Of a DNA stretch of 64,000 bases, positions 1 to 9,170 are shown one piece after another. A program made the position numbers and the translations under genes. The notes under the pieces were generated by a model. The model did not search any database and was not told where the DNA came from. It was given only the letters and a program-made list of their open reading frames with translations. The DNA is from Wenjunlia tyrosinilytica. GTDB taxonomy: Bacteria > Actinomycetota > Actinomycetes > Streptomycetales > Streptomycetaceae. Every line of letters begins with the position of its first letter. The stretch's first letter is position 1. Location: assembly GCF_014646055.1 (NCBI RefSeq), contig NZ_BMMS01000035.1:18533-82532 (forward strand). Direction: 5' to 3'.

Positions 1-2
1 TC

Positions 3-512
3 CAGCTCTGCGACGCCTTCAACATCCCCCTGGTCACACTCCTGGACGTCCCCGGCTTCCTGCCCGGCGTGGACCAGGAGCACAGCGGCATCATCCGCCA
101 CGGCGCCAAGCTGCTCTACGCCTACTGCAACGCCACCGTGCCCCGTGTCCAGCTCATCCTCCGCAAGGCCTACGGCGGCGCCTACATCGTCATGGACTCA
201 CGGTCGGTGGGCGCGGACCTGTCGTTCGCCTGGCCCACCAATGAGATCGCCGTGATGGGCGCCGAGGGCGCGGCGGGCGTCATCTTCCGCAAGCAGATCG
301 CCGAGGCCGACGACCCCGAGGCCATGCGCACCCGCATGGTCAAGGAGTACAAGAACGAGCTCATGCACCCCTACTACGCCGCCGAACGCGGCCTCGTCGA
401 CGACGTCATCGACCCGGCCGACACCCGCCGGGTGCTCATCGACTCCCTGGCGATGCTGCGGGGCAAGCACAGCGACGTCCCGGTGCGCAAGCACGGCAAC
501 CCGCCCATGTGA
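3..512 (+). CDS. Acyl-CoA carboxylase beta subunit, C-terminal part
   Basis: This is the last ~169 residues of a biotin-dependent carboxyltransferase (acetyl-/propionyl-CoA carboxylase beta chain); the gene begins before the window. The enzyme moves CO2 from carboxybiotin to an acyl-CoA, giving malonyl- or methylmalonyl-CoA for fatty acid and polyketide synthesis. Visible family hallmarks are DVPGFLPG, the AYGGAYIVMDS loop and the FAWPTNEIAVMGAEGA segment, which shape the acyl-CoA/biotin pocket, and the usual tail ending in KHGNPPM. The small epsilon subunit follows 77 nt downstream, the normal actinobacterial order. Substrate preference (acetyl or propionyl) cannot be told from this fragment. 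Confidence 0.95.
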   Translation, partial: QLCDAFNIPLVTLLDVPGFLPGVDQEHSGIIRHGAKLLYAYCNATVPRVQLILRKAYGGAYIVMDSRSVGADLSFAWPTNEIAVMGAEGAAGVIFRKQIAEADDPEAMRTRMVKEYKNELMHPYYAAERGLVDDVIDPADTRRVLIDSLAMLRGKHSDVPVRKHGNPPM

Positions 513-589
513 CGCCGCCGGCCCCGGGCGCACCCCGCCCCGGGTCCACCCAGCCAGTGACCCCTCGGCCAAGGACAAGGAACCCCCAC

Positions 590-784
590 GTGAACGACAT
601 CCTCCTGCGGGTGGCCAAGGGCCACGCCACCGAAGAGGAACTCGCCGCCCTCACCGTCGCCCTGCTCGCCGGGACCCTCCGCGACCCGGCCCCGGCGAGC
701 TCGGCCGAGCCCCTGCGCCTTCCCAGGCGTGTGGCGCACCGGCCCTCCTACTCCTCCCCGTGCAGCTGGCTGACCGCCGCATAG
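590..784 (+). CDS. Acyl-CoA carboxylase epsilon subunit
   Basis: This small (64 aa) protein resembles the epsilon subunits that stabilise actinobacterial acyl-CoA carboxylase holoenzymes. The GTG start at 590 is chosen because an AAGG ribosome site (571-580) precedes it and the frame then opens with the typical NDILLRVAKGHATEEELAAL helix. The tail contains the usual SYSSPCSWLTAA-like tryptophan segment. It follows the beta subunit directly and is probably co-transcribed. Its last 37 nt overlap, on the opposite strand, the 3' end of the LuxR regulator gene that ends at 748. Confidence 0.85.
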   Translation: MNDILLRVAKGHATEEELAALTVALLAGTLRDPAPASSAEPLRLPRRVAHRPSYSSPCSWLTAA

Positions 785-3639
785 CCGGACGGCCCGACAG
801 GGTGACCCTCCTCGTGGGGCGGCGACTGTCCGAGTCGAACGGCCCCGCCCTTCCCGCGGTCGTTCTCGAGCGCCGAGGCGAGTCCCGCCCGGCCCGTGGT
901 GGACATCTTGCGGTAGCAGTTGGTCAGATGCTTCTCCACCGCCCGCCGCGACACTCCGAGCGCATCGGCGATCGCCTGGTTGGTGAGACCGGAGACCGCC
1001 ATCTCGGCCACCTTGCGCTCGGCCGAGGTGAGCTGCGTCGGGACGGCCGAGGGAGCCGCGGAGCCCAGCAGTGCCCCGGCCCTGGAGCTGATCCACAGCA
1101 CGCCGCATTCCACGGCCAGCTCGTAGGACCGCCGCAGAGCGGCCACGGACTCCACCGTCGCCCGGGGCATCAGCCTCTCGCCGAGGCACAGCAGGGCCTT
1201 GCTCAGCGCGAAACGGTTCGCGGAGCCCTCCAGTACCTCGACGGCCTCACGCAGCAGCGTGATCCCGACCGCTCCCCCCACCACCTTGCCCCGCAGGACC
1301 AGCGCCTGGCCCACGGCCGAGGGCGCCCCCCAGCTCCGGGCCATCTCCAGTTCCTGACGGCTCAGCTGATCCGCGCGTCTTCGCTCTCCGAGCTCCAGCA
1401 GACTGGGCACCGCCCAGGAGGCCCAGGGCAGTTGCGCCGGGTTGCGCCAGCCGGCCCGCTCCATGTCGTGGCGTGTGTCCAGGAAGTACTCCAGTGCGGT
1501 GGGGTGGTCCTGCCGCATGGCTGCCTCGGCCCCCCGGATCATGGTCAGCACGGCGGACAGGTAGCGGTTGTGCTGCCAGGAGCGGGGCGTGCTCACCAGC
1601 TCGTCGACGAGTGACAGCTCACGTGTGTGCAGCGCTGTCAGGGCCAGGACGATGGCCGAAGCGGTGGTCGGCTCCTCGGAACCGACCACCGCCGCCGCCT
1701 TCAGGGCCTGGGTCCTGGCCTTCTCGATCCGGCCCTGGGCGAGCAGCACCACGGCCTGCTCGCTGAGGACGATCGACTGCTCCACCCGGCCGCCCTGGCG
1801 GACGGCCTCCGTCAGGGCCGTCTCCAGCCAGGGCAGCACCCCGTCCACCGAGTCCGCGGCGACCAGGGAGGAGACCACGTACGGCAGGGCCGTGTGGACA
1901 TGCGCGCTGGAGGCGGGCTCGTGCTCGAGTATCCGGTGCGCCAGCCGCGCCACGCGCTCGGCGGGCACACCGATGGTGATGGTGGCCGAGTGCAGGAGCG
2001 CGGCCAGCAGCTCCCGCCCCGCCGAGCCCGACAGATCGGGATGCGGACCGAGTTCCTCCAGCCGGGGCACGGCGCCGGACAACTGCTCCGGGTCCCAGGT
2101 GGAGGCGGACCTGAGTCTCGCCTCCAGCCGAAGGGCGAGTTCCCGCTTGGTTCCCCGCAGCCCCTCCAGCGGGCCGAGGTCCTCCGCCACCTGGCGGATC
2201 AGACCGTCCACCGGCAGCAGGGTTTCGGCGAACGCCACGGGAGTCAGCTTGGTCACCGCCTCCGCCCGCTCCTGCGCCGACGGGAGAAGCGGAATCGCCT
2301 GGGAGATGCGCCGCACCGCGATGGACAGCGCGAAGCTGCGCTCGGCGGTCGCCAGCTCCACGAGCAGCCGGGCCCGGGCCACGTCGTGCGGCGGGCGGTC
2401 CAGCAGGGCCCGGCGCAGGTAGCGGGCAGCGGTCTGCGGGGCACCGCGCCGCAGCGCCGTGTCGGCGGCGGACCGCAGCGCCGAGACGGCCCATGTGCCC
2501 AGGTGGGCGGTGGCGGACAGTAGATGGGAGGCCACCTGCTCGGCCGGACGTCCCTGCGCCTGGAGGAGTTCGGCGGCCCGCAGGTGCAGCCGGTCGCGCT
2601 CGGCCGACGGTGTCGCGTCCTGCACCACGCCCCGGACGACCGGATGAGTGAACCGCAGCCTGCCGCCGCCGGTGACCACGTCCAGCCGGTGCAGCTGCCG
2701 CAGGCTCTCATCACGGTCGACCGCGTCCAGTCCGGCGAGCCGGCCCGCCAGGTCGCGATCCGACTGGTCGTCGAGCAGCGCCAGCGCGCGGGCCATGGCC
2801 ACGGCGGCGGGCTGCTGGTTCTCCAGGCTCAGCAGGATGCGCCGCTTCAGCGCGGCGGGCCGAAGCGAGGCCACGACGGGTGCCTCGGCCGCCGTCGGCG
2901 CCACGCCCCGGGTCCGGCACTCGTGCAGCATCGACATCAGGTGCAGCGGATTGCCCCGCGAGATCCGGTGGAACTCCGCGGCGAACTCCGGTTCCACGGG
3001 ACGGGCGAAGCTCCGCCGCAGCAGTGATCGCGTGGCCAGCGGATCGAGGGGCGCGGGCAGCAGCGTCGAGTCCACCCGGGCGGTGATCCTGCGGACGGCG
3101 GGCTGCTCGGCCGAGGGCTCACCCTCGCACAGGGTGCACACCAGCAGCATCCGACTGCGCGGCAGCTGCCTGACCAGCTGGTCGAGCCAGGACAGGGACG
3201 CCTCGTCGGCCCAGTGCAGATCGTCCACCAGCAGGACGAGTACGCGGTCCTCGCTCATGTTCCGGGTCAGGGAGAGCAGGCCGCCGCGAACCGCCGCGTC
3301 GCCCGACTCGGGATCCGAGGGATCGCCGCGGAAGACGGAGAGGGCGGATCCCGCGGCATCGGACATCCAGCCGTGCAACTGCCCGCACGAGGCCAGCATC
3401 AGGGCGGGTTCGAGCATCTGCCGGATCACACCGAAGGTGAAGTCCTGTTCCATGGGCGCCGCGTGGGCCCGCAGCACCAGCACGTCCCGTCGTACGCACA
3501 GCTCGCCGATCTCCGAGAGCAAGCTGGACTTGCCTATCCCCGGTGGACCACTGATGAGGAGCGAGGCACCCTGCCCGCCTGCCGTGCGGCGCAGGGCCGC
3601 AGCCGCCAGGTTCAGTTCGCTCTGCCGCTGAAGCAACAT
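748..3639 (-). CDS. LuxR-family LAL regulator (large ATP-binding)
   Basis: A 963-aa LAL-type transcription activator. It has an N-terminal AAA/NB-ARC-like ATPase with Walker A GPPGIGKSS (residues 31-39) and Walker B VLLVDDLHWAD (about 135), a long helical TPR-like middle, and a LuxR helix-turn-helix at about 870-925 (motif LTNQAIADALGVSRRAVEKHL). The ATG at 3639 is preferred over longer frames because GGGAG lies about 10 nt upstream and the conserved LLQRQSELNLAAAAL segment begins there. It overlaps the upstream LAL gene by 28 nt, which suggests translational coupling. Such proteins often switch on secondary-metabolite clusters; the NRPS about 7 kb upstream is a possible target (inference). 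Confidence 0.88.
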   Translation of the reverse strand: MLLQRQSELNLAAAALRRTAGGQGASLLISGPPGIGKSSLLSEIGELCVRRDVLVLRAHAAPMEQDFTFGVIRQMLEPALMLASCGQLHGWMSDAAGSALSVFRGDPSDPESGDAAVRGGLLSLTRNMSEDRVLVLLVDDLHWADEASLSWLDQLVRQLPRSRMLLVCTLCEGEPSAEQPAVRRITARVDSTLLPAPLDPLATRSLLRRSFARPVEPEFAAEFHRISRGNPLHLMSMLHECRTRGVAPTAAEAPVVASLRPAALKRRILLSLENQQPAAVAMARALALLDDQSDRDLAGRLAGLDAVDRDESLRQLHRLDVVTGGGRLRFTHPVVRGVVQDATPSAERDRLHLRAAELLQAQGRPAEQVASHLLSATAHLGTWAVSALRSAADTALRRGAPQTAARYLRRALLDRPPHDVARARLLVELATAERSFALSIAVRRISQAIPLLPSAQERAEAVTKLTPVAFAETLLPVDGLIRQVAEDLGPLEGLRGTKRELALRLEARLRSASTWDPEQLSGAVPRLEELGPHPDLSGSAGRELLAALLHSATITIGVPAERVARLAHRILEHEPASSAHVHTALPYVVSSLVAADSVDGVLPWLETALTEAVRQGGRVEQSIVLSEQAVVLLAQGRIEKARTQALKAAAVVGSEEPTTASAIVLALTALHTRELSLVDELVSTPRSWQHNRYLSAVLTMIRGAEAAMRQDHPTALEYFLDTRHDMERAGWRNPAQLPWASWAVPSLLELGERRRADQLSRQELEMARSWGAPSAVGQALVLRGKVVGGAVGITLLREAVEVLEGSANRFALSKALLCLGERLMPRATVESVAALRRSYELAVECGVLWISSRAGALLGSAAPSAVPTQLTSAERKVAEMAVSGLTNQAIADALGVSRRAVEKHLTNCYRKMSTTGRAGLASALENDRGKGGAVRLGQSPPHEEGHPVGPSGYAAVSQLHGEE

Positions 3640-6278
3640 GAGAAGCGGTCTCCCGGTGGGTCTCGTGATCGGACGGGGTGGTGGGGGTGGAGCCGTCGGC
3701 CGGCCGGAGCTCCACGCGCGGAAGCGGGTAAGCCGGGAGGCCGATCCGCCCCGGGGGCCGCCTCCTTCGCGCCCGCCGACTGCCTGCGCCGCCCCGCCCG
3801 GAACCGGCGAGCCCCCTCCACCTCGCCCATGACCTGCGTATACCGTCCGACCATGGGGGATTCGCGCAGGCGCCGCACCGCCCGCTCCATCCGGATCGCC
3901 GCCTGCGGACCCGTGGAGACCATGGCGGCCCGGTACTCGGCCCATCCGAGTGCGCTCGCGGTGCCCCACTCGCGAGCCAGGCGCACCTCTTCCGCCAGGA
4001 GGTCGGCCGCCGGTTCCGGATCGCCGCACCGGTGATGGGCCACCGCCGCCAGCGACCGCCAGGGCAGAAGTCCCGGATTCAGCCATCCCTGGGCGCGCAG
4101 CCTGCGGCCGCACTCCCTGGACTCCGCGAGGGCCTCATGGGGCATGCCCTGGTAGAGCCTCAGCATCCCCCGCGCATACAGCAGATGGGTCCAGGCGAAG
4201 CCGTGCTCCGCGCCCGGCGGCAGCTGCTGGAACGCGACGTGCTCGGCCTCTTCCCACCGCTGCCTGGCGATGTTCACCAGGACCTCCAGGGCGAGCGGGC
4301 CGGGGACCATCGTGGGATACCAGCTCTCCCACGGCATGGCGACCCGGGACGCGGACAGATCACGCGCCGCCGCGTCCACGTCACCGACGCGCAGGCTCAG
4401 TTCGCTCCGCAGCAGCAATGCCACCCCGACGAGGGCGGGGGCGTGCCGACGCCTGGCCTCGGCCACCGCGGCGTCGAGCCCCGCGCGCGCCGCCTGGGGC
4501 GCGTCGGCGACACCCAGGGCGCGGCAGGCGAGCAGCCTCGGGTAGAGCGGAAGGCCGCGAGCCGGCGTGCCCAGCACCGCGGCGCCCAGGGCGCGGACGT
4601 GGGCGGCGTGCGTGCCCGCGGCCGCGGCCCGCCAGGCCGAGGCGGCCTGGGCGGTGGGATGCTCCGGCACCAGGTCCAGTGGGGGCATGTCCGGGTCCGC
4701 GTCGTCCAGGCCGCTTCTTCCCTGCCGGGCGCCGTCGGCCAGCCAGTACAGCCCCAGCAGTACCGGCCGCCGCTCACTCGGCGGCTTCTCCCAGGCGTGC
4801 ATCCGGGCGATGGCCTGCCGTGTCGTGGCCGCGTCGCCCAGCGTCAGCAGCAGGTCCGCCGCGCCGACGCGGGTGTCGGCGTTCCCCACCCCCGGCGGTG
4901 CGGACAGCACCTCGACAAGCCTGCGAAAGGCCGTCTCCGGGGCGACCATGCTCTGGGTCGCGCCCGCCTCCAGCAGCACTTCCGCACGCTGCACCGGATC
5001 CAGGGGTTCGCGCAGCGCCCGCTCCAGGTACCGCGCCGCTTCCGCGTGGTGGCCCGCGGCGCGGCAGGCATGGGCCGCGCGCCGCAGGACACCGGACACC
5101 CACGGGTCGCCCAGCGGCTCGGTGCGCAGCAGCAGCCGGGCCAGCAGGTCGTCGGCGACCGCGGCCCGGTGCGCCGACCTCGCCGCCTCGCCGAGCAACC
5201 GCCGGCGCTCCGCGCCGTCCATCCCGTACAACGCCGGTTCCACGGCCGACGGGAATGACAGTCCAGCCGCGTCGTCGGCGTCCACGAGGCCCTCGAGGCG
5301 CAGAGCCCGCAAGGCGGCGTCGGTGTCGGCGTCGTCCAGTCCGACGAGCCTCGCGACCCGCTCCACCGGCAGCAGGCCACGGCAGGCGACCAGGCCGCGG
5401 AGCAGGCCGAGCGGCCCAGGCCCGAGCCGGCCGGAGAGTTCGGCGACCCTGGTCCCGTTGGCCACGGCGGCATGGACGGGCAGTTCGGCCCACAGGTCCA
5501 CCGCGCCGTCGCGGCGCAACGAGGACAGGGTCGCGTTCAGCACCGCGGGGTTGCCGCGGGTCAGCTCCGCGGCCCGGCCGTACCAGTCGCGGTCCCCGCC
5601 ACCGACCCGCCCCGCCGCGCACATGGCGCCGACCGCCTGGTGGCTCAGCGGGCCGAGGTGCAGCAACTGCCCATAGGGCTTGAACGAGTCGATCTGGTCC
5701 ACCAGCTCGACGCAGCTTCGCGGAAACTCCCCGTTCGTGCCCGAGACCGTGACGGCCAGCGCGAGGGGCGCCCTCGAGATCCGCCTGAGCAGGGCCTGCA
5801 GTACCTGGCGGGACTGGGGGTCGGCCCACTGGACGTCGTCGACGGCGATCATCGTCGGCCGGTCGTCGGCCGCGGCGAGGAAGACCCGGCACCAGCGCTC
5901 GACCAGGTTCCCCCCGACGGGCCGGACCAGGCAGTCCTCGTGGACCGATCGGGGGTCCGGGTCCGGTGAGCGCTGATCGGTGAGCCGGCGCACCAGGCCG
6001 AAGGGCGTGCGTTCCTCCGCGGCGATCCCCCATGCCGTCAGCACCTGGGCCCCGGCGGCCCTGGCGAACGACGCCGCCTGCCGCAGGAGACTGCTGCGCC
6101 CACTGCCCGGCAGCCCGTACAGCGCCGTCGCCGTCGGCGAGCCCGCTCCGAGCAGACGCGCGAGGTGCCGCAGCACGGCCTGTTCCGCGTCCCGCCCGAA
6201 CAGCAGGGACGCCTCGTCCTCCAACGGCCGGCCGAGGCGCCGGTCGCTGCTGCGTGAAGTCGTCAGGTGTTCGATCAC
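3612..6278 (-). CDS. LAL-type ATPase regulator lacking its HTH domain (probable 3' truncation)
   Basis: An 888-aa paralogue of its two neighbours. Walker A GLPGSGRSS is at 55-63, Walker B MIAVDDVQWADP near 145, followed by the helical repeat region. The GTG start at 6278 follows GAGGAG about 14 nt upstream. The protein stops being LAL-like after about residue 825: where relatives continue into a LuxR HTH, this one has an Arg/Pro-rich tail of about 60 residues that reads into the next gene's start. The HTH has probably been lost by a deletion that placed the next gene there. The tail also holds an in-frame TTA codon (3729-3731). It may be a pseudogene, or a DNA-binding-deficient partner of the flanking LALs. 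Confidence 0.75.
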   Translation of the reverse strand: MIEHLTTSRSSDRRLGRPLEDEASLLFGRDAEQAVLRHLARLLGAGSPTATALYGLPGSGRSSLLRQAASFARAAGAQVLTAWGIAAEERTPFGLVRRLTDQRSPDPDPRSVHEDCLVRPVGGNLVERWCRVFLAAADDRPTMIAVDDVQWADPQSRQVLQALLRRISRAPLALAVTVSGTNGEFPRSCVELVDQIDSFKPYGQLLHLGPLSHQAVGAMCAAGRVGGGDRDWYGRAAELTRGNPAVLNATLSSLRRDGAVDLWAELPVHAAVANGTRVAELSGRLGPGPLGLLRGLVACRGLLPVERVARLVGLDDADTDAALRALRLEGLVDADDAAGLSFPSAVEPALYGMDGAERRRLLGEAARSAHRAAVADDLLARLLLRTEPLGDPWVSGVLRRAAHACRAAGHHAEAARYLERALREPLDPVQRAEVLLEAGATQSMVAPETAFRRLVEVLSAPPGVGNADTRVGAADLLLTLGDAATTRQAIARMHAWEKPPSERRPVLLGLYWLADGARQGRSGLDDADPDMPPLDLVPEHPTAQAASAWRAAAAGTHAAHVRALGAAVLGTPARGLPLYPRLLACRALGVADAPQAARAGLDAAVAEARRRHAPALVGVALLLRSELSLRVGDVDAAARDLSASRVAMPWESWYPTMVPGPLALEVLVNIARQRWEEAEHVAFQQLPPGAEHGFAWTHLLYARGMLRLYQGMPHEALAESRECGRRLRAQGWLNPGLLPWRSLAAVAHHRCGDPEPAADLLAEEVRLAREWGTASALGWAEYRAAMVSTGPQAAIRMERAVRRLRESPMVGRYTQVMGEVEGARRFRAGRRRQSAGAKEAAPGADRPPGLPASARGAPAGRRLHPHHPVRSRDPPGDRFSCCFSGRAN

Positions 6279-6296
6279 AGTCGCCTGTGCCGCTCC

Positions 6297-9170
6297 TCAC
6301 TGGTTGGGGGAGGGGACACCCTCCCCGCCTTCGGCGAGGACCTCGGTCAGGTCCCCGCGCCGACTCACCCCGAGCTTGCGGTAGACGTGCGTGAGGTGCA
6401 GTTCCACCGTTCTGCGGGTGATGAACAGGGTTTCGGCGATCTCCGCGTTGGAACTGCCCGCCGCCGCCAGGGCGGCCACCCGCCGCTCGCTGGCCGTGAG
6501 GGCGTCCGCCGGATGGCCGCTCATCGGCCGTGGCCTGCCTCCCGCCGCGGACATTAACTCGTGGGCGCGTTGCGCCGGCACCTCGGCGCCGCAGCGGATC
6601 ATCAGGTCCAGCGCCGTCCGCAGCCGGATGCGCGCCGCGCGCTGGTCACCGGCCTCGAGCAGCGCGGCGCCGAGCGCGAACTCCGCACGGGCGTGGAGCA
6701 CGCGTGCCGGGGAGTCGGCCAGCACCGCGCAGGCCTCGGCGAGCAGTTCGCGTCCCCTTCGCCCGCCCGCGGCCAGCCCTCGGGCGAGCAGGACCAGGCC
6801 GGTGCTCCGTGAGGTGCCCCAGTTCTTCGCGAGGGCCTCGCCGTGGTCGGCCACCTCCTGTGCCTCGCCCGTGCGTCCCAGCGTGACGAGCAGGTCCGCG
6901 GCGTCCACCCACCAGGGCATGAGCACCGGGTTCTCGGTGCCGTTGAGCCGCAGCATCCTCCCGCAGGCGCGCAGCGAGAGCAGCGCTGCGTCGAGGAGGC
7001 CGCGCTCGCGCTGGAGCGCGGCCCTGATCCACAGGAAGGAGGGGTACTCCCAGGACGAACGCTCCGCTTCGGGATGGGTCACCTCGGCCAGGACGGCCTC
7101 GGTCGCGTCCAGGTCGCGCATCACGAGGATCCCGCTGAGGACGGTCAGCGCGGCGGTGTTCTCCTGGCCTCCCGGGCGCTCGGAGCTGAGCAGGACGGCG
7201 CGCCGGGCGTCCGCCTCGGCGGTGGGCAGGTCGCCGGTGCCGAACCGCACGGCGGCCCGGGTCATCAGCGCCGCCGTCTCGGAGGTGCTCTCGGTCGGCC
7301 CCGCCTCCCGGACGATCTGGTCGAGGATGCCCAACGAGGCCTCGTTGTCGTCGGTGAGGTGGAGGACCATGGCCGAGGCGATCAGTGACATGTCGTCCAG
7401 CGGTGTGCGCGGACCGGTGAGAGCCGTCCTCATCTGCTCCCGCACTGTGGTCGCGGAGTTGCCGCCCAGCACCGAGAGCACCGCCTGGGTGAGCCTGAGC
7501 CGGCGGCCTCCGGGGCTGTCGTCCTCGGCCTGCTCCGGTGAGCGCGGGTGGGGCAGGGCATCGCCCCTCTCGCGCACCCAGCCCGCCGAGGAGTGCTCCA
7601 CGACGCCGCTCATCAGCAGGGCCGATTCGAGCATCGGCCGGTGCTCGTCCTCGATGCCCACCACCCCTTGCCGGGGGAGCCGCGGTCTGCCGAGCACTTC
7701 GGCCAGGAGCCGGGCGGCACGTCCGTTGTGGCCGAGAAGGACCAGGGTGTTCGCGTACCGCATCGTCGTGGCGGCCAGGTCCTCGCTGTCCTCGCTGCTG
7801 GTCAGCAGGATGTCCAGATGCGGCAGGGCGGCGCAGGGATCGGTTGCGGACAGGACCTCGGTCAGCCGGACCCGGATCGCCCGTACCGATCCGGGGTCGC
7901 TGTCCGCGCCCACCGCGAGGGCGTGCGTCAGATAGCGAACCGCGGAGTCGGGACGTCCCGAGTCCTGCGCGCAGCGGGCGGCGCGGTTGAGGACCTCGAG
8001 CATCCACGGCTCGGCGGGTGTGTGCAGGCCGAGGAGCACATCGGCGACCTCGCCGGGGGGACGTCCCGCGTCCTCCAGCAGGCGTGCCCCGCGGACTCCG
8101 AGTGTGTGCAGCTCCTGCTGTTCCACGGACCGCAGCAGGCATTCGCGCAGTGACTCCGAGGCGAACCGGGAGCCGTCCGGGACGAGGATCTGGCGCTCGT
8201 TGAGCCCGGACACCACGCGGCGCACGGTGGGTACCGGAATGTGAGTCAGTTCGCCCAGCAGCTGTGCGTCGGTGACGCCGAGCACGGCCATGGCGACGAG
8301 GAGCGGGGGCACCGGGTACGGCAGCCGCAGAAGGTCGTCGGCGAGGGCCTGCCCGGTCAGGCGCCGACTCGTGGTCCGTGCGGCGCCGACGGCGCCTTCG
8401 GGATCGCCGCCGAGCTCGTCGAGAAGCTGGTGCAGCAGCGCCGGGACACCCCTGGAGGACTGCGAGCACTGGCGGAGGAAGTCGGGTTCCGGGGTGCGCC
8501 CGAGGCGCCGCTCGACGACTTCGGCCACCTCGCGGGGGGTCAGAGGAGCCAACTCGATGAGCTCCCAGTGGCGTTGGGCGAGCAGTCGGGTCAGCGTGCG
8601 GGGCTCGAAGGCGGCCGACTCGCTCGGCTGGGTGAGCACGACCATGAGGGGCAGATCGGAGGACCTGCGCAAAGAGAAGTCCAGGCAGTGCAGGGAGTGC
8701 ACATCCGACCGGTGGACGTCGTCAATGGCGATGATCAGCGGTCCCTGGGCGGCCAGTTGGGTCACCGCGCCGTGGAAGCGGCGCGGTGGCATGTCCTGAC
8801 CCGCCCCGGCCGTCGGTCGGGTGCCGACGGGCGTGCCGAATCCGGCGTCCTTCAGCAAGGCGTGGACGGTGCACCAGGCGTCGTCCTGAGAGGTGGCCGG
8901 ACAGCGTGTTCTCAGGACGGTGGAGTGGTGCGCCTGCTCCTGGAGGAACGCGTCCAGCAGGGTGCTCCGGCCGATCCCGGCGGGCCCGGTGACCAGCGCG
9001 GCGGCCCCCCTGATACGTGCCCGCTCGGCGAGCGACGAGAGCACCGCGAGCTGAGCCGACCTGCCGGCAGGGATGCCGCGCCCGCTCGTGGGGGAGTTCG
9101 TCGCAGGCCCGTCGACGGCGGCCGGCCACCCGGTGCGGGCTGTCTCAGGGGTCTTGAGTGGGTCGGGCAT
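6297..9170 (-). CDS. LuxR-family LAL regulator with TTA codon before the HTH
   Basis: A 957-aa LAL regulator and first gene of the three-gene minus-strand set. It has Walker A GPAGIGRST (62-70), Walker B LIIAIDDVHRSD, a helical repeat middle and a LuxR HTH at about 891-945 (SSNAEIAETLFITRRTVELHL). The ATG at 9170 is chosen because family-like sequence (RGIPAGRSAQLAVLSSLAER) starts shortly after. The only TTA leucine codon noticed is residue 872 (6555-6557), just ahead of the HTH. In Streptomyces TTA is read by the late bldA tRNA, so without it no DNA-binding domain would be made. The next gene starts 18 nt downstream. Confidence 0.88.
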   Translation of the reverse strand: MPDPLKTPETARTGWPAAVDGPATNSPTSGRGIPAGRSAQLAVLSSLAERARIRGAAALVTGPAGIGRSTLLDAFLQEQAHHSTVLRTRCPATSQDDAWCTVHALLKDAGFGTPVGTRPTAGAGQDMPPRRFHGAVTQLAAQGPLIIAIDDVHRSDVHSLHCLDFSLRRSSDLPLMVVLTQPSESAAFEPRTLTRLLAQRHWELIELAPLTPREVAEVVERRLGRTPEPDFLRQCSQSSRGVPALLHQLLDELGGDPEGAVGAARTTSRRLTGQALADDLLRLPYPVPPLLVAMAVLGVTDAQLLGELTHIPVPTVRRVVSGLNERQILVPDGSRFASESLRECLLRSVEQQELHTLGVRGARLLEDAGRPPGEVADVLLGLHTPAEPWMLEVLNRAARCAQDSGRPDSAVRYLTHALAVGADSDPGSVRAIRVRLTEVLSATDPCAALPHLDILLTSSEDSEDLAATTMRYANTLVLLGHNGRAARLLAEVLGRPRLPRQGVVGIEDEHRPMLESALLMSGVVEHSSAGWVRERGDALPHPRSPEQAEDDSPGGRRLRLTQAVLSVLGGNSATTVREQMRTALTGPRTPLDDMSLIASAMVLHLTDDNEASLGILDQIVREAGPTESTSETAALMTRAAVRFGTGDLPTAEADARRAVLLSSERPGGQENTAALTVLSGILVMRDLDATEAVLAEVTHPEAERSSWEYPSFLWIRAALQRERGLLDAALLSLRACGRMLRLNGTENPVLMPWWVDAADLLVTLGRTGEAQEVADHGEALAKNWGTSRSTGLVLLARGLAAGGRRGRELLAEACAVLADSPARVLHARAEFALGAALLEAGDQRAARIRLRTALDLMIRCGAEVPAQRAHELMSAAGGRPRPMSGHPADALTASERRVAALAAAGSSNAEIAETLFITRRTVELHLTHVYRKLGVSRRGDLTEVLAEGGEGVPSPNQ

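Noticed and set aside
374..1189. Long open frame antisense to the first LAL gene and carboxylase genes
   Set aside because: Arg/Gly/Pro-rich translation with no family resemblance; a GC-bias shadow of genuine genes.
3950..5683. 577-aa plus-strand frame across the middle LAL gene
   Set aside because: Extreme Arg/Pro/Ala composition and full overlap with a recognisable LAL protein.
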